From: an uncultured Treponema sp.
GTDB lineage: Bacteria; Spirochaetota; Spirochaetia; Treponematales; Treponemataceae
NCBI GenBank assembly: GCA_946407195.1
Contig: CAMJNC010000008.1
Coordinates: forward strand, 1 to 33,999
DNA length: 33,999 nucleotides
Reading direction: 5' to 3'
In this document: one piece after another, positions 1 through 9,900 of the stretch
Position numbering within the stretch: the stretch's first letter is position 1
Layout: every line of letters starts with the position of its first letter
Notes under the pieces: model-generated
Seen by the model: the letters and a program-made list of their open reading frames with translations, nothing else
What the model was told of the DNA's origin: nothing
Databases searched by the model: none
Position numbers and translations under genes: made by a program

Positions 1-444
1 GCCCTCGCTATGCTTACAGATATGGTAAAGAAGGGCGGTGTTATGGCTTCTACAAACGTCGGTGGTCTTTCTGGTGCCTTTATCCCGGTTTCAGAAGACG
101 AAGGTATGATTGAAGCTGCAAAGAACGGTTCTATCTGCCTTGAAAAGCTTGAAGCAATGACTACAGTATGTTCTGTAGGTCTTGATATGATTGCCATTCC
201 TGGCGACACTCCTGCTACTACAATCTCTGGTATTCTTGCTGATGAGTTTGCAATTGGTATGGTAAACAATAAAACTACTGCCTGCCGCCTTATTCCTGCT
301 CCTGGCAAAAAAGCCGGTGAATGGGTAGAGTTCGGCGGACTTCTTGGAGGCTGTCCTGTTATGCCTGTAAGCAAGTTTGGCTGTGCAGACTTTATTAACC
401 GCGGCGGCCGTATTCCAGCTCCAATCCATAGCTTCAGAAACTAA
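1..444 (+). CDS. PFL/DUF711 (UPF0210) family protein, C-terminal part (5' truncated by window edge)
   Basis: Open frame from base 1; C-terminal residues [36 protein letters not shown] typical of the family. Confidence 0.88.
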   Translation, partial: ALAMLTDMVKKGGVMASTNVGGLSGAFIPVSEDEGMIEAAKNGSICLEKLEAMTTVCSVGLDMIAIPGDTPATTISGILADEFAIGMVNNKTTACRLIPAPGKKAGEWVEFGGLLGGCPVMPVSKFGCADFINRGGRIPAPIHSFRN

Positions 445-460
445 GAAGCAAGGAGATTTT

Positions 461-649
461 ATGAAAAAAGTTCTTTTCTGTGGGCTATTAGCAGCTGTAA
501 TGCTAATGTTTGCAGGTTGTATCGTTCTTCCAGATACAAATGGTGGCTATTATTCGTACCCGATTGGTGGTGACGAAATTGAATACACCAATCCTGACGG
601 CTCAAAAACGAAAATTACTCAGGATGGAACCGTAACTCATAAACCATGA
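461..649 (+). CDS. small putative lipoprotein
   Basis: AGGAG RBS 5' of ATG at 461; MKKVLFCGLLAAVMLMFAGC signal peptide with lipobox FAGC; ATGA overlap with next gene. Confidence 0.7.
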   Translation: MKKVLFCGLLAAVMLMFAGCIVLPDTNGGYYSYPIGGDEIEYTNPDGSKTKITQDGTVTHKP

Positions 650-1470
650 AATTGATTCCTGTTGAAACGCCACAAGATTTTCTTGTGGCGCAACAATTTA
701 TAGAACCTCATGAAAAAACCTGCGTATCCCTCGCCTCTCTAATTCGGAGAAAATCAGACAAACTGGTATTTCTTTTAGATTCTGCAGAATCTGTCCTCGG
801 AATTTTAAATCTCGATTCCACAATTTATCACTGTATCCCTGATATCAGCAAAATTAATATAAATGCTCTCAAAGAAAATCTGCAGTATCTCATGAAAAAG
901 CCCGTTCGCTGTATAAGCGGAGAAAGCTCGGCTACGGAATTTTTGATGCAGTTTTTCGATACTGCAGCTCAGGTATATCCATATAAAATGATGCACTTGA
1001 AAGGTTCCTGCGAAGCTTCGGCTCCACTCAGTAATCTTTCCGCAGGCGAAGAAATAATCCGCTGTACCGAACACGATATGGAAATCCTGCATCCGCTTCA
1101 AAAGGACTACATGAAAGAAGAGGTTGCTGTACCCGGCCGTAAACTCACAGATGCCGAGGTAGATATCAGCTTAAGACAGATTCTTAAAAATCAGCTGTGC
1201 CTTGCCCTTACTTTTGACGGCGACATAATAGCCAAGGCTAACACAAATGCAATTGGAATCAACTGTATACAAATTGGCGGAGTTTATACTCACCCGCTTT
1301 ACCGCAGAAACGGCTACGCCGGTGCTCTTGTGCAGGCGCTTTGCAACCGCGCCCTTCGTGCAAACAAACAGCCCGTTCTTTTTGTAAAGGAAAAAAATAT
1401 GCCCGCCTTCACTCTCTACCAGAAGCTTGGCTTTGAGGAATGCGGGCATTACACAATTGCTTATTATTAA
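646..1470 (+). CDS. GNAT-family N-acetyltransferase
   Basis: C-terminal IGGVYTHPLYRRNGYAGALVQALCNRAL and LYQKLGFEECGHY are GNAT motifs. Confidence 0.8.
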   Translation: MKLIPVETPQDFLVAQQFIEPHEKTCVSLASLIRRKSDKLVFLLDSAESVLGILNLDSTIYHCIPDISKININALKENLQYLMKKPVRCISGESSATEFLMQFFDTAAQVYPYKMMHLKGSCEASAPLSNLSAGEEIIRCTEHDMEILHPLQKDYMKEEVAVPGRKLTDAEVDISLRQILKNQLCLALTFDGDIIAKANTNAIGINCIQIGGVYTHPLYRRNGYAGALVQALCNRALRANKQPVLFVKEKNMPAFTLYQKLGFEECGHYTIAYY

Positions 1471-1497
1471 TTCCCGAAACGAATCCGGAAGGTCCGG

Positions 1498-2337
1498 TTA
1501 TTCAAGATTCAATTTATAGGTCAAAAGTAATCTGGTAATACATGACAGAATAACGATATATACTATGTCATAAATATCCAGACCAATGATAATTGATCTC
1601 ATAGCCTGTACACTATCTTCAGCATTAACAAACATTCCCTTGAAAATCAGCTGAGCTATGTTATGGTAAATTGTAAAAATACCACAGAAGCACATAACTG
1701 CAGTCAGGGTTCTATGTTTTCCAAGCATATGGATTAATGTTTCTGTTGTATAAATAAACACACAGATAAGCATGAAGAAAAGCACCGCATGAATTAATGA
1801 GTTCCAGAAAATATATCCAAAGCCAAAACCATGCTGCAACTTAAACTCCGCAGACTTTTCAAGGAATTCAGATATTGCCTTAGGAGCCTTTGGCCATCCG
1901 CGGATAAATACTAACAGTACAGATATAATCGAAATTGCCGCATAAGACAAAGACCATACAAAGTTTGCAAGATAACGGCCACACAGATGTTCACCTATAC
2001 TTACTGGAAGAGTAAGGTTCAGATAAGCTTCATCTCCAAGAATACTCTTTTTGTATCTTCGGGCAATAATGCTTATAAGAATAACAACCATCACGCTAAA
2101 CAGAATTACAGCCAGCATTATGATAATTGTTTTTACAAAACCAAACTGTCCATCCGGTTCAATTTCAAGATTGCTGTCCATAACAAACACACCGATAATC
2201 AGCGACAGCGCAACAAGTACTGCATAAACCGGCAGGATTTTTCTTGCAACAGAAATCATTTCATACTTAAAAACCTTAAATACTGATGGAAAAGGATTTC
2301 TGAATTTTATATCTTTTAAGTTTTTCATATTTAGCAT
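1498..2337 (-). CDS. ABC transporter permease, multi-TM
   Basis: Hydrophobic multi-span protein; overlaps ABC ATPase by 7 nt on the same strand. Confidence 0.75.
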   Translation of the reverse strand: MLNMKNLKDIKFRNPFPSVFKVFKYEMISVARKILPVYAVLVALSLIIGVFVMDSNLEIEPDGQFGFVKTIIIMLAVILFSVMVVILISIIARRYKKSILGDEAYLNLTLPVSIGEHLCGRYLANFVWSLSYAAISIISVLLVFIRGWPKAPKAISEFLEKSAEFKLQHGFGFGYIFWNSLIHAVLFFMLICVFIYTTETLIHMLGKHRTLTAVMCFCGIFTIYHNIAQLIFKGMFVNAEDSVQAMRSIIIGLDIYDIVYIVILSCITRLLLTYKLNLE

Positions 2338-3041
2338 TTGAACTCCTCTCTGAAAAGTGCATCAATAGACATTCCTGTTTCTTCACGAATGTCATCTACA
2401 TCTCCCTGTCGAACCACAACACCCTGCTTCAAAAAGAGAATATGATTCAAAACGGATTCAACATCATTTATAAGATGTGTCGAAATAATTACTGTTGCAT
2501 CTTCCTTATAGTTATTAATGATTGTATTCAAGATGTAGTCGCGTGCTGCAGGATCTACACCACCAATCGGCTCATCAAGAATGTAAAGGTTTACATCGCG
2601 GCTCATTGTAAGAATAAGCTGAACCTTTTCCTTTGTTCCCTTAGACATTGTCTTAAGACGTTCACCAGGTTCAATGTTTAAACGTTTAAGCATATCTATA
2701 GCTTTGCCTTTATTAAAGTTTGGATAAAAGTCCATCATCATTTTGATAAGCTGATCTACGTTCATCCAGTCGTTGAGATAAACCTTATCTGGCTGATAGG
2801 CTACAAGCTCCTTTGACTCTACACCAGGCTTAAATCCGCAGCAGGTAATTTCTCCTTCTGTAGGCTTAAGGAGTCCGGCCGCAAGCTTAAGTAGGGTTGT
2901 CTTTCCACTGCCATTAGGACCAAGAAGTCCTACTATAGAACCAGCAGGAATCTGAAGACTTATATCTTTAAGTGCAGTTTTTTTGCCATATTTTTTAGTA
3001 AGATTTTTGCATTCTAATACTGTTCCCATTTTCTTCTCCAC
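2331..3041 (-). CDS. ABC transporter ATP-binding protein (YtrB-like)
   Basis: Walker A GLLGPNGSGKTTLLKL, signature-like MSKGTKEKVQL, Walker B LYILDEPIGGVDP, H-loop STHL. Confidence 0.95.
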   Translation of the reverse strand: MEKKMGTVLECKNLTKKYGKKTALKDISLQIPAGSIVGLLGPNGSGKTTLLKLAAGLLKPTEGEITCCGFKPGVESKELVAYQPDKVYLNDWMNVDQLIKMMMDFYPNFNKGKAIDMLKRLNIEPGERLKTMSKGTKEKVQLILTMSRDVNLYILDEPIGGVDPAARDYILNTIINNYKEDATVIISTHLINDVESVLNHILFLKQGVVVRQGDVDDIREETGMSIDALFREEFKC

Positions 3042-3413
3042 TTATTCGGCACTGATAATTTTGATAATTTCTTCTTTATCAAAACCAAGAGATTTCATGC
3101 GCTCAAGAAAAGCCGCAATTTCACTTTCCGCAACTTCCTTTTTCATATTTAAAATCATTTCCTTATCATCTGTAATAAATCGCCCTGAAGTTCTTTCAGT
3201 GCGAACCAGGCCTATCCGCTCGAGTTCAGAAAGGGCTTTTTGCATGGTGTTAGGATTTACCTTTGCCTTAACGGCTAAATCTCTGACAGAATCAAGACGA
3301 CTACCTTCCGGGAGCTCACCGGAAATAATCTGTGCCTTAAAATAATCCATCAGCTGAAGATAAATCGGTTTATCATTTGTAAACTGATATTCCATTGCAA
3401 CTCCTATATACAT
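3042..3413 (-). CDS. GntR-family transcriptional regulator (YtrA-type)
   Basis: PIYLQLMDYFKAQIISGELPEGSRLDSVRDLAVKAKVNPNTMQKALSELERIGLVRTERTSGRFI winged HTH; abuts ABC genes. Confidence 0.93.
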   Translation of the reverse strand: MYIGVAMEYQFTNDKPIYLQLMDYFKAQIISGELPEGSRLDSVRDLAVKAKVNPNTMQKALSELERIGLVRTERTSGRFITDDKEMILNMKKEVAESEIAAFLERMKSLGFDKEEIIKIISAE

Positions 3414-3428
3414 CTTAGTTAGTATATT

Positions 3429-3446
3429 GTATTAAGCACATAATAC
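3429..3446. promoter_or_regulatory. inverted repeat GTATTA-N6-TAATAC, candidate GntR operator
   Basis: Perfect 6-bp arms, 6-nt spacer, directly upstream of the GntR gene in a divergent intergenic region; second repeat ACAAC-ATA-GTTGT at 3453-3465. Confidence 0.5.
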
Positions 3447-3535
3447 AGTAGTACAACATAGTTGTCAACATTTTTTTGATATTTTTTTGTTTTTAGGATA
3501 TGATTGTAGTCATATTAATAAAGGAAATTAAAAAT

Positions 3536-4312
3536 ATGAGAGAAATCAATTATTCAAAAGCTGCCAGAAACCTTATCCGTTTTTTTTGTATTAACGGATT
3601 TCTTGTTGAGTTCTTAAGCATACTGCGTTTGTTTTTAAGAACTGGATTTACCCTTGAAATTCCGGGAATTACAGATTTTAATTCTTTTTTCGGATCAGAC
3701 CTGCATATTGCTATTGTTGATTTTGTATGTCTTATCTTTTTTGTAATTGTATTCATAAAGCCTAACCACATTGTTTTTTTTGCAATTATTTCATTTCTGT
3801 ATTCTTTTGAAATCATTCTTTTTGATACTCTTGCAACTAATCCTATTGGTCAGCTTCTGTATCTGATGGGTGTTTCCTGCCTTGTTTTCCTTGGCTATTA
3901 CAGATACCACAGAAATTTAAAAATCGCGATTTCTGTTCTTATTAATTATATTCTTATAGGTCACAGCATAAGATTTGGTACTCAAGTTCTTATTCATTCT
4001 CTGATTTCTGCACTTGGGTACACACTGGTTTTCCTGGTAACCTTATTCTTTTCTGTAAGCTTTTTCAGATTTCTTTATGTCAAAAAGAATGCCCGCGTAT
4101 GGGACCTTTCTCAATACCCGGAGCTTACACAACGCGATAAGGAATGGCTTAGAGATATTCTCGCCGAGAAACGTTATGAAGAAATTGCTGTTGCTTCTGG
4201 TGTAACTGTTGGAACCCTCAAAAACCGAATGCATCAGATTTTCAATATTGTTGGAATGGAAGATCGCATTCAGCTGCTTGCAACCTATAGTGGCTACGAA
4301 GTTAAGTTCTAG
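3536..4312 (+). CDS. multi-TM membrane protein with C-terminal LuxR-type HTH
   Basis: Several hydrophobic spans, then LTQRDKEWLRDILAEKRYEEIAVASGVTVGTLKNRMHQIFNIVGMEDRIQLL; RBS-like AAAGGA upstream. Confidence 0.75.
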   Translation: MREINYSKAARNLIRFFCINGFLVEFLSILRLFLRTGFTLEIPGITDFNSFFGSDLHIAIVDFVCLIFFVIVFIKPNHIVFFAIISFLYSFEIILFDTLATNPIGQLLYLMGVSCLVFLGYYRYHRNLKIAISVLINYILIGHSIRFGTQVLIHSLISALGYTLVFLVTLFFSVSFFRFLYVKKNARVWDLSQYPELTQRDKEWLRDILAEKRYEEIAVASGVTVGTLKNRMHQIFNIVGMEDRIQLLATYSGYEVKF

Positions 4313-5202
4313 ATTAAGTCGCGGATCGTCTCGGCGTAATGGTCGTCGAAGGTGGCCCGGATAAGCGGCCGCGCCATAATAACCTGGTCGGCGCCAAAAT
4401 GCAGCGCCGTCTGAATATTTTCTCGGGTGCGGATTCCTCCGTCCACCCATATTTCCTTACAATACTTTTTGAGTTCCCCTGCATGCTCGGCCAGAAATTG
4501 CGCCGTGCTTCCTATGCGGGTTTCTACGCGGCCGCCGTGGTTTGAAATGTAAACAACATCTGGGCGTACCTCGCGAACCAAGGTTATATCGTCATCTGTA
4601 AAAACGCCTTTAATTACAAAAGGCAGCTTTGTGTGTTCACGGAACTCTTCCAGCTGAACCGCCGTTTTTCGCTCGAGGTTTACGAGGTTTCGCATTGTAA
4701 CAATATTATAAGAATCAATATCAATTCCGATATGGCTTGCATAAGGACGAACCCATTCTATGCGCTCGAAGAGTTTTTCCTGTGGGTAGGGTTTTAAGAA
4801 AAACGCAGCCTGTACAGAAGCCAGCTCTTCCACGGCTGCCACACCATACTTCAGCTTCTCATCGGGGCAGCCGTCGCCCACGCAAAGGCCGAGGCCCGCC
4901 TGCGCAGCATTCTTGAGGTACGGTAAATAAAAATCTGCTTCCTGTGCATATCCGATGTTTTCTACTGCGCCGGTTACAGGGCCGCAACGGAGCTGTTCCG
5001 GGCGAACGGGAATCTGGCGGATTTCGTCTCCTTTTCCGGCTTTCACCGCCTTTTCAAAAAGCTCATGCCAGCCTTCGCAGTTTAACTGAAAATTCTTTCC
5101 TTCAAAAACACCACCGAGCCCCGGCAGCATTCCCGGGCACCCGTATCCGTCGCAAACCGCGCAACGGTGACATTTTAATTCTCCACAAGCAGCAGCACTC
5201 AT
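4309..5202 (-). CDS. FMN-dependent alpha-hydroxy-acid oxidase/dehydrogenase
   Basis: FVIKGVFTDDDITLVREVRPDVVYISNHGGR and WVDGGIRTRENIQTALHFGADQVIMARP; Cys-rich N-terminus. Confidence 0.88.
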   Translation of the reverse strand: MSAAACGELKCHRCAVCDGYGCPGMLPGLGGVFEGKNFQLNCEGWHELFEKAVKAGKGDEIRQIPVRPEQLRCGPVTGAVENIGYAQEADFYLPYLKNAAQAGLGLCVGDGCPDEKLKYGVAAVEELASVQAAFFLKPYPQEKLFERIEWVRPYASHIGIDIDSYNIVTMRNLVNLERKTAVQLEEFREHTKLPFVIKGVFTDDDITLVREVRPDVVYISNHGGRVETRIGSTAQFLAEHAGELKKYCKEIWVDGGIRTRENIQTALHFGADQVIMARPLIRATFDDHYAETIRDLI

Positions 5203-5205
5203 TTA

Positions 5206-6318
5206 TTAATCACCAAAACAAATTCCAAGGTCGCGTGCTGTTTTAAGCACAGGGTCTTTTTCTGTAATTTCCTTTACACGGCCGGCAACCACAGAAAGAG
5301 GTGTTGCCACAATACCGCCGTTTTTTACTGCAACAAGGTTTCCAAAACGCTTTTCTGCAAGAAAGTCTGCAGCCGCATTTCCAAGCTTTGTTGCAAGAAT
5401 CATATCATAAGGAGCAGGATCTCCGCCGCGCTGCAGATAACCGAGCACGCTGGTTCTTGTTTCAATTCCTGTTTCTGCTTCAATTTCTTTTGCTACGCGG
5501 AAGCCAACCGACTGTGGCATTGCCTCACGTGCCTTTTTAAATTCCTTCTTTCCTAGCTTTGCTTCATTAAGGTCAATTGCACCCTCTGAGCAGGCAATAA
5601 TAAAATAGTTCTGTCCCTTTGCCTTTTTAGCCTTCATGTATTTTGCAATCTTCTTAATATCATAAGGAATTTCTGGAAGAAGGATTACATCTGCACGACC
5701 GGCAAGTCCTGCATACAAGCCAAGCCAGCCAACCTTGTGTCCCATAATTTCTACAACCATTGCACGGCTGTGGCTTTTTGCTGTAGTTCTGATTGCTTCA
5801 ATTCCGTGTGTGGCTACATCAATTGCTGTATGAAAACCAAAGGTTTCATCTGTTCCAACAATATCATTATCAATTGTCTTTGGCATTCCAATTACATTAA
5901 AGCCCGCCGCCGACAACAGAGACGCCGTAGTATTTGTTCCGTTTCCGCCAAGGCAAACAAGTGCATCAAGCTTATTTTTTTTAAAAGTTTCTTTTATTCC
6001 TTCTACCGGCAAAAGTCCTGTTTTTGGATCTGGCACCGGATTTTTAAACGGCTTAACGCGGGAGGTTCCAAGTATTGTTCCTCCCTGAGAAATCAGCGGC
6101 TCAAGATCCAGCTCATCCATTTTAAAAGTGTCGTTATCTATAAGTCCGCGGTATCCGTTTCGAATACCAATAAACTTCATTCCGTAATTATTTTTTCCAG
6201 AAATGCAAAGTGCGCGGATTGCCGCATTAAGCCCCGGCGCATCTCCGCCAGAAGTCAAAATTCCAACCGTCTTAACTGCTTTAGCAGTTTTTTCAGATTT
6301 GTTTATTGAAGCTTTCAT
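5206..6318 (-). CDS. 6-phosphofructokinase
   Basis: GILTSGGDAPGLNAAIRA, CLGGNGTNTTASLL, PKTIDNDIVGTDETFGFHTA, SVLGYLQRGGDPAPYD; start taken at MKASINK. Confidence 0.93.
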   Translation of the reverse strand: MKASINKSEKTAKAVKTVGILTSGGDAPGLNAAIRALCISGKNNYGMKFIGIRNGYRGLIDNDTFKMDELDLEPLISQGGTILGTSRVKPFKNPVPDPKTGLLPVEGIKETFKKNKLDALVCLGGNGTNTTASLLSAAGFNVIGMPKTIDNDIVGTDETFGFHTAIDVATHGIEAIRTTAKSHSRAMVVEIMGHKVGWLGLYAGLAGRADVILLPEIPYDIKKIAKYMKAKKAKGQNYFIIACSEGAIDLNEAKLGKKEFKKAREAMPQSVGFRVAKEIEAETGIETRTSVLGYLQRGGDPAPYDMILATKLGNAAADFLAEKRFGNLVAVKNGGIVATPLSVVAGRVKEITEKDPVLKTARDLGICFGD

Positions 6319-6354
6319 GATATAATTATAACAGTTTTTTGATACAACGGACAA
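6319..6354 (-). promoter_or_regulatory. candidate promoter of the phosphofructokinase gene
   Basis: Minus strand reads TTGTCC-N18-TATAAT-N6-ATG. Confidence 0.5.
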
Positions 6355-6378
6355 CTAAAAAAACTAAAGGAGTTAAAA

Positions 6379-6915
6379 ATGGATTATCAAAAAGTATTTA
6401 ACCAGCTCAAGCCAAAGTTCTTCCAGATGGAAGTAATTCGCAACATGCCGGAAGACCGCGTTTTTACCGAACTGATTATGGATTTAAAAAAACAGAACTG
6501 TACAGACATTGTCCTAAAATATCCCGAACATATCCGGTTCGATTTTTACAAAGGTGATTTAAAAACCTTAAAAGAAGCTGTTGCCCGCGTTGATAATGAC
6601 TGGGTTCCTCTCTTTACTTCTGACCAGAGATTTTTCTGTGCCTTTGACGGCGATAAGATAGCAGCTTTTTGTTGTCTTGAAAAAATTGGAATAGCTGATG
6701 GTCTTCTTGTTGGAGGCCCCGGATGTGTAGGAACTCTTCCTGAATACCGTAAGCAGGGAATTGGTCTTGAAATGGTACGCCGTGCAACAGAAATTCTCCG
6801 TAAAGAGGATTTTGATATTTCCTGGATTCACTGGACTCATCTGGCCGACTGGTACAGCAAGCTTGGATATCAGCTTGTGCTAAAATGGAATAAGAAAGGT
6901 TTTATTGCTTTTTAG
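6379..6915 (+). CDS. GNAT-family N-acetyltransferase
   Basis: GPGCVGTLPEYRKQGIGLEMVRRATEIL acetyl-CoA motif; AAAGGAG RBS. Confidence 0.83.
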   Translation: MDYQKVFNQLKPKFFQMEVIRNMPEDRVFTELIMDLKKQNCTDIVLKYPEHIRFDFYKGDLKTLKEAVARVDNDWVPLFTSDQRFFCAFDGDKIAAFCCLEKIGIADGLLVGGPGCVGTLPEYRKQGIGLEMVRRATEILRKEDFDISWIHWTHLADWYSKLGYQLVLKWNKKGFIAF

Positions 6916-6940
6916 GCACTTTGAGTTAAAATAGTAAGTT

Positions 6941-9900
6941 ATGAAGAAATTCGCTTTATTACTTGCTATTTTTTTAAGCTGCTTTACCGCAGTATTCTCA
7001 CAGTCTGCGGCAGAAGGAAAGGTAGATCAGGCCTTTTTGAATGATTTTGTCTGTCGTAACTGGACTAGTGCAGACGGACTTCCTGGCATGACTATTACTG
7101 CCATCATGCAGGACAACAAGGGCTACATCTACATTGGTACTTACGAAGGTCTTGTACGCTTTGACGGCGTAGAATTCGTAACTTTCTCACGCAATATCGA
7201 TCCTAAGTATGATTTTGCTTCTGTCCGCGCTATCTTTCAGGACACTAATGGAAACCTCTGGGTTGGTCATAACGACGAGGGAGTTACCTGTATTCAGCCC
7301 GATGGAACTCTCTTAAAATACACCACCGAAAACGGAATTCCTCATAACTCTATCCGCGCTATCTGCGAAGACTTTAATAACAACATCTGGCTGGGAACTG
7401 CTTCGGGTCTGTGCTACCTTACACCGGAGCACGAGGTTAAACTTCCCGAAGGTCTGCATGAGCTTGGTCAGGATACCATTCAGGTTTCGCGCCTCTACTG
7501 CGATACTGCCGGACGAATCTGGATTTCTACTGCAATTGAAAACGATCTTTTCATTTATTCTACAAGAAAACTTGAACGCTTTACCGGAATCACCAAAATC
7601 AAAAACCCTTCTGTAAACGAAGTGAGTCAGGATAAAAGCGGTGCCTTCTGGTTTGGTGTTGCTCCTCACTATGCTGTACGCATTAAAGACACAGAAGAAA
7701 CTGTTTTTGACATTGGCCATGACCATCAGGAAGGAACTGTCGTAAACTCTATTCTTCAGGATACTGCCGGAAACTTCTGGTTTGCCTCTGACTGCGGTAT
7801 TACTATTCTTCACAACGGAATGTATACCTACTACGACAAACGCAACGGTCTTGCAGACGATTACATAAACCATATTTTTGAAGACCACGAAGGAAACATG
7901 TGGATTGCTTATAACCGCGGCGGTATTGAAAAAATGAGTCAGGGTAAGTTCCGTACAATTTCTATGCCTATTGCCGTTAATGCAATCTGCGAAGATACTG
8001 TTCGTGCCGTTACCTGGCTTGGCGCAGACAACGGACTTTACTGCTACAACAAAGATAATCAGTTTATCGAAAATAAGGTAACTGAGCTTTGTAAGGGAGC
8101 CAGAATCCGTCATGTTGGTTTAACTTCTGACGGAGAGCTTCTCATTTCTTCTTATTCTGATATCAGCCAGGTTCGAGTAACCCGTGATGATAAAATCACT
8201 GTCTGGACAATGAAGGACGGTCTTGCCGGTCTTAAGTGCCGCGTTTCAATTAAAACTACCGACGGAAAATATTACGTTGGAACAACTCAGGGCTTAAGCA
8301 TTATAGAAAAGGACGGAAGCATTAATTCCCTCACCAGAAAAGATGGCTTTGAAAATGAATTTATTATGAGCCTTTACGAAGATCCAAAAGGACAGATCTG
8401 GGTTGGTACAGATGGTGGCGGTATCTACATTCTCAAGGATGAAAAGATTGTAAAACACTATACCTCAGATAACGGCCTTGCCGGTAATGTAATTTTCAAA
8501 ACAGCTCCTGTAGAAGGAAGCGGTCTTTGGGTTGCTACTGGTACTGGTATTTCAAAATACAACGATGATTCTGATACCTTTGTAAAGCTTAATTCTGCTA
8601 ATGGCCTTGGTACAGACAGCGTTTTCCAGATGATCTGCGATTATACTCAGACTGTATGGATGACCAGCAATAAAGGTGTTTTCTCTGTAAATCTTTCTGA
8701 CCTTGAAGATGTTGTCTTCGGAAAAAAGAAAAAGGTAAATGCAAAATATTACGGAGGCTCAGACGGTCTTAATACAGGCGGTATTACTTCTACCTCAGTT
8801 TCTTCTCAAGATTCTTTAGGACGCGTATGGTTTACCCTGATTGACGGATTTGCAATTTACGATCCGGTTAAATCCGGCAAAAATCAGATTCCTCCAAAAA
8901 TTGAAATTCAGGAATATTCAATTGATAACGTTAAGTATGATTATCACGGAGAAAAGATTATTCTTGCCCCATCTGCAAAACGTTTGAGCATTAAGTTTAC
9001 TGGTTTAAGCTTTATTTCTTCTGACCAGATGCGCTTCTGCTACAGACTCGGCGGCTTTGAAAACAATTATTCTGAATGGTCTAACCTCCGTAATGTTTCT
9101 TATACAAACCTTAAGCCTGGCACTTACCAGTTTACGGTAATGTCAGAAAATGGAGATGAAATTAAGAGTAAGCCTTCGGAGCCAATCATCATCATTAAAA
9201 AGCCATATATATGGCAGCGCCTGTGGTTCCAGATTCTTGTTGGCGTAATTATCGTTGGTATTGCGGCTCTGATTGTATACCTGAAAATCCGCCAGATGCG
9301 CCGCTATCAGATTGAACTTGAAAAGAAGGTAGAAGAGCGTACTCACGACCTTAAGCTGGAAAAGGAAAAATCAGAACGCCTGCTTTTAAACATTCTGCCG
9401 GAAGAGGTTGCTAAAGAGCTTACCGAAAAGCCTGGCCAGACAATAGCTAAGAAGTTCCCTAACATCACTGTTTTGTTTACAGACATTGTAGGCTTTACAA
9501 AAATGAGCGATGGTATGTCTGCCGAAGAGGTTGTTACCATGCTGAATAAAATGGTTTCTCTTTTTGATGAACGCGCAAAACGTGAGGGAATCGAAAAAAT
9601 CAAAACTATTGGTGATGCCTACATGGCTGCTACCGGCTTTACTGAAGAAGTAAATAACGACGGTGCCCTTCGTATGGTTCGCTTTGCACTCGGCCTTATG
9701 GAAGATGTACGACGCTTTAATATGAGCTCACCTGTTAAAGTTCAGATTCGTCTTGGAATTAATACCGGAAACCTTGTTGCAGGTGTAATCGGTAAATCTA
9801 AGTTTATTTACGACATCTGGGGCGACACGGTAAACGTTGCCAGCCGAATGGAAAGCACAGGCGAGCCTATGAAGATTCACGTTACAGAAAATACCTTCCT

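Noticed and set aside
1471-1500. CCGG-based hairpin as terminator
   Set aside because: Arms are short (GAAT-CCGG/CCGG-TT-ATTC) with no T-tract; too weak to call.
5737-6309. 190-aa plus-strand ORF
   Set aside because: Antisense to pfk, Cys/Asn/Ser-rich shadow translation.
7313-8113. 266-aa minus-strand ORF
   Set aside because: Antisense to the propeller-cyclase gene; no recognisable motifs and an unnatural composition; reading-frame shadow.
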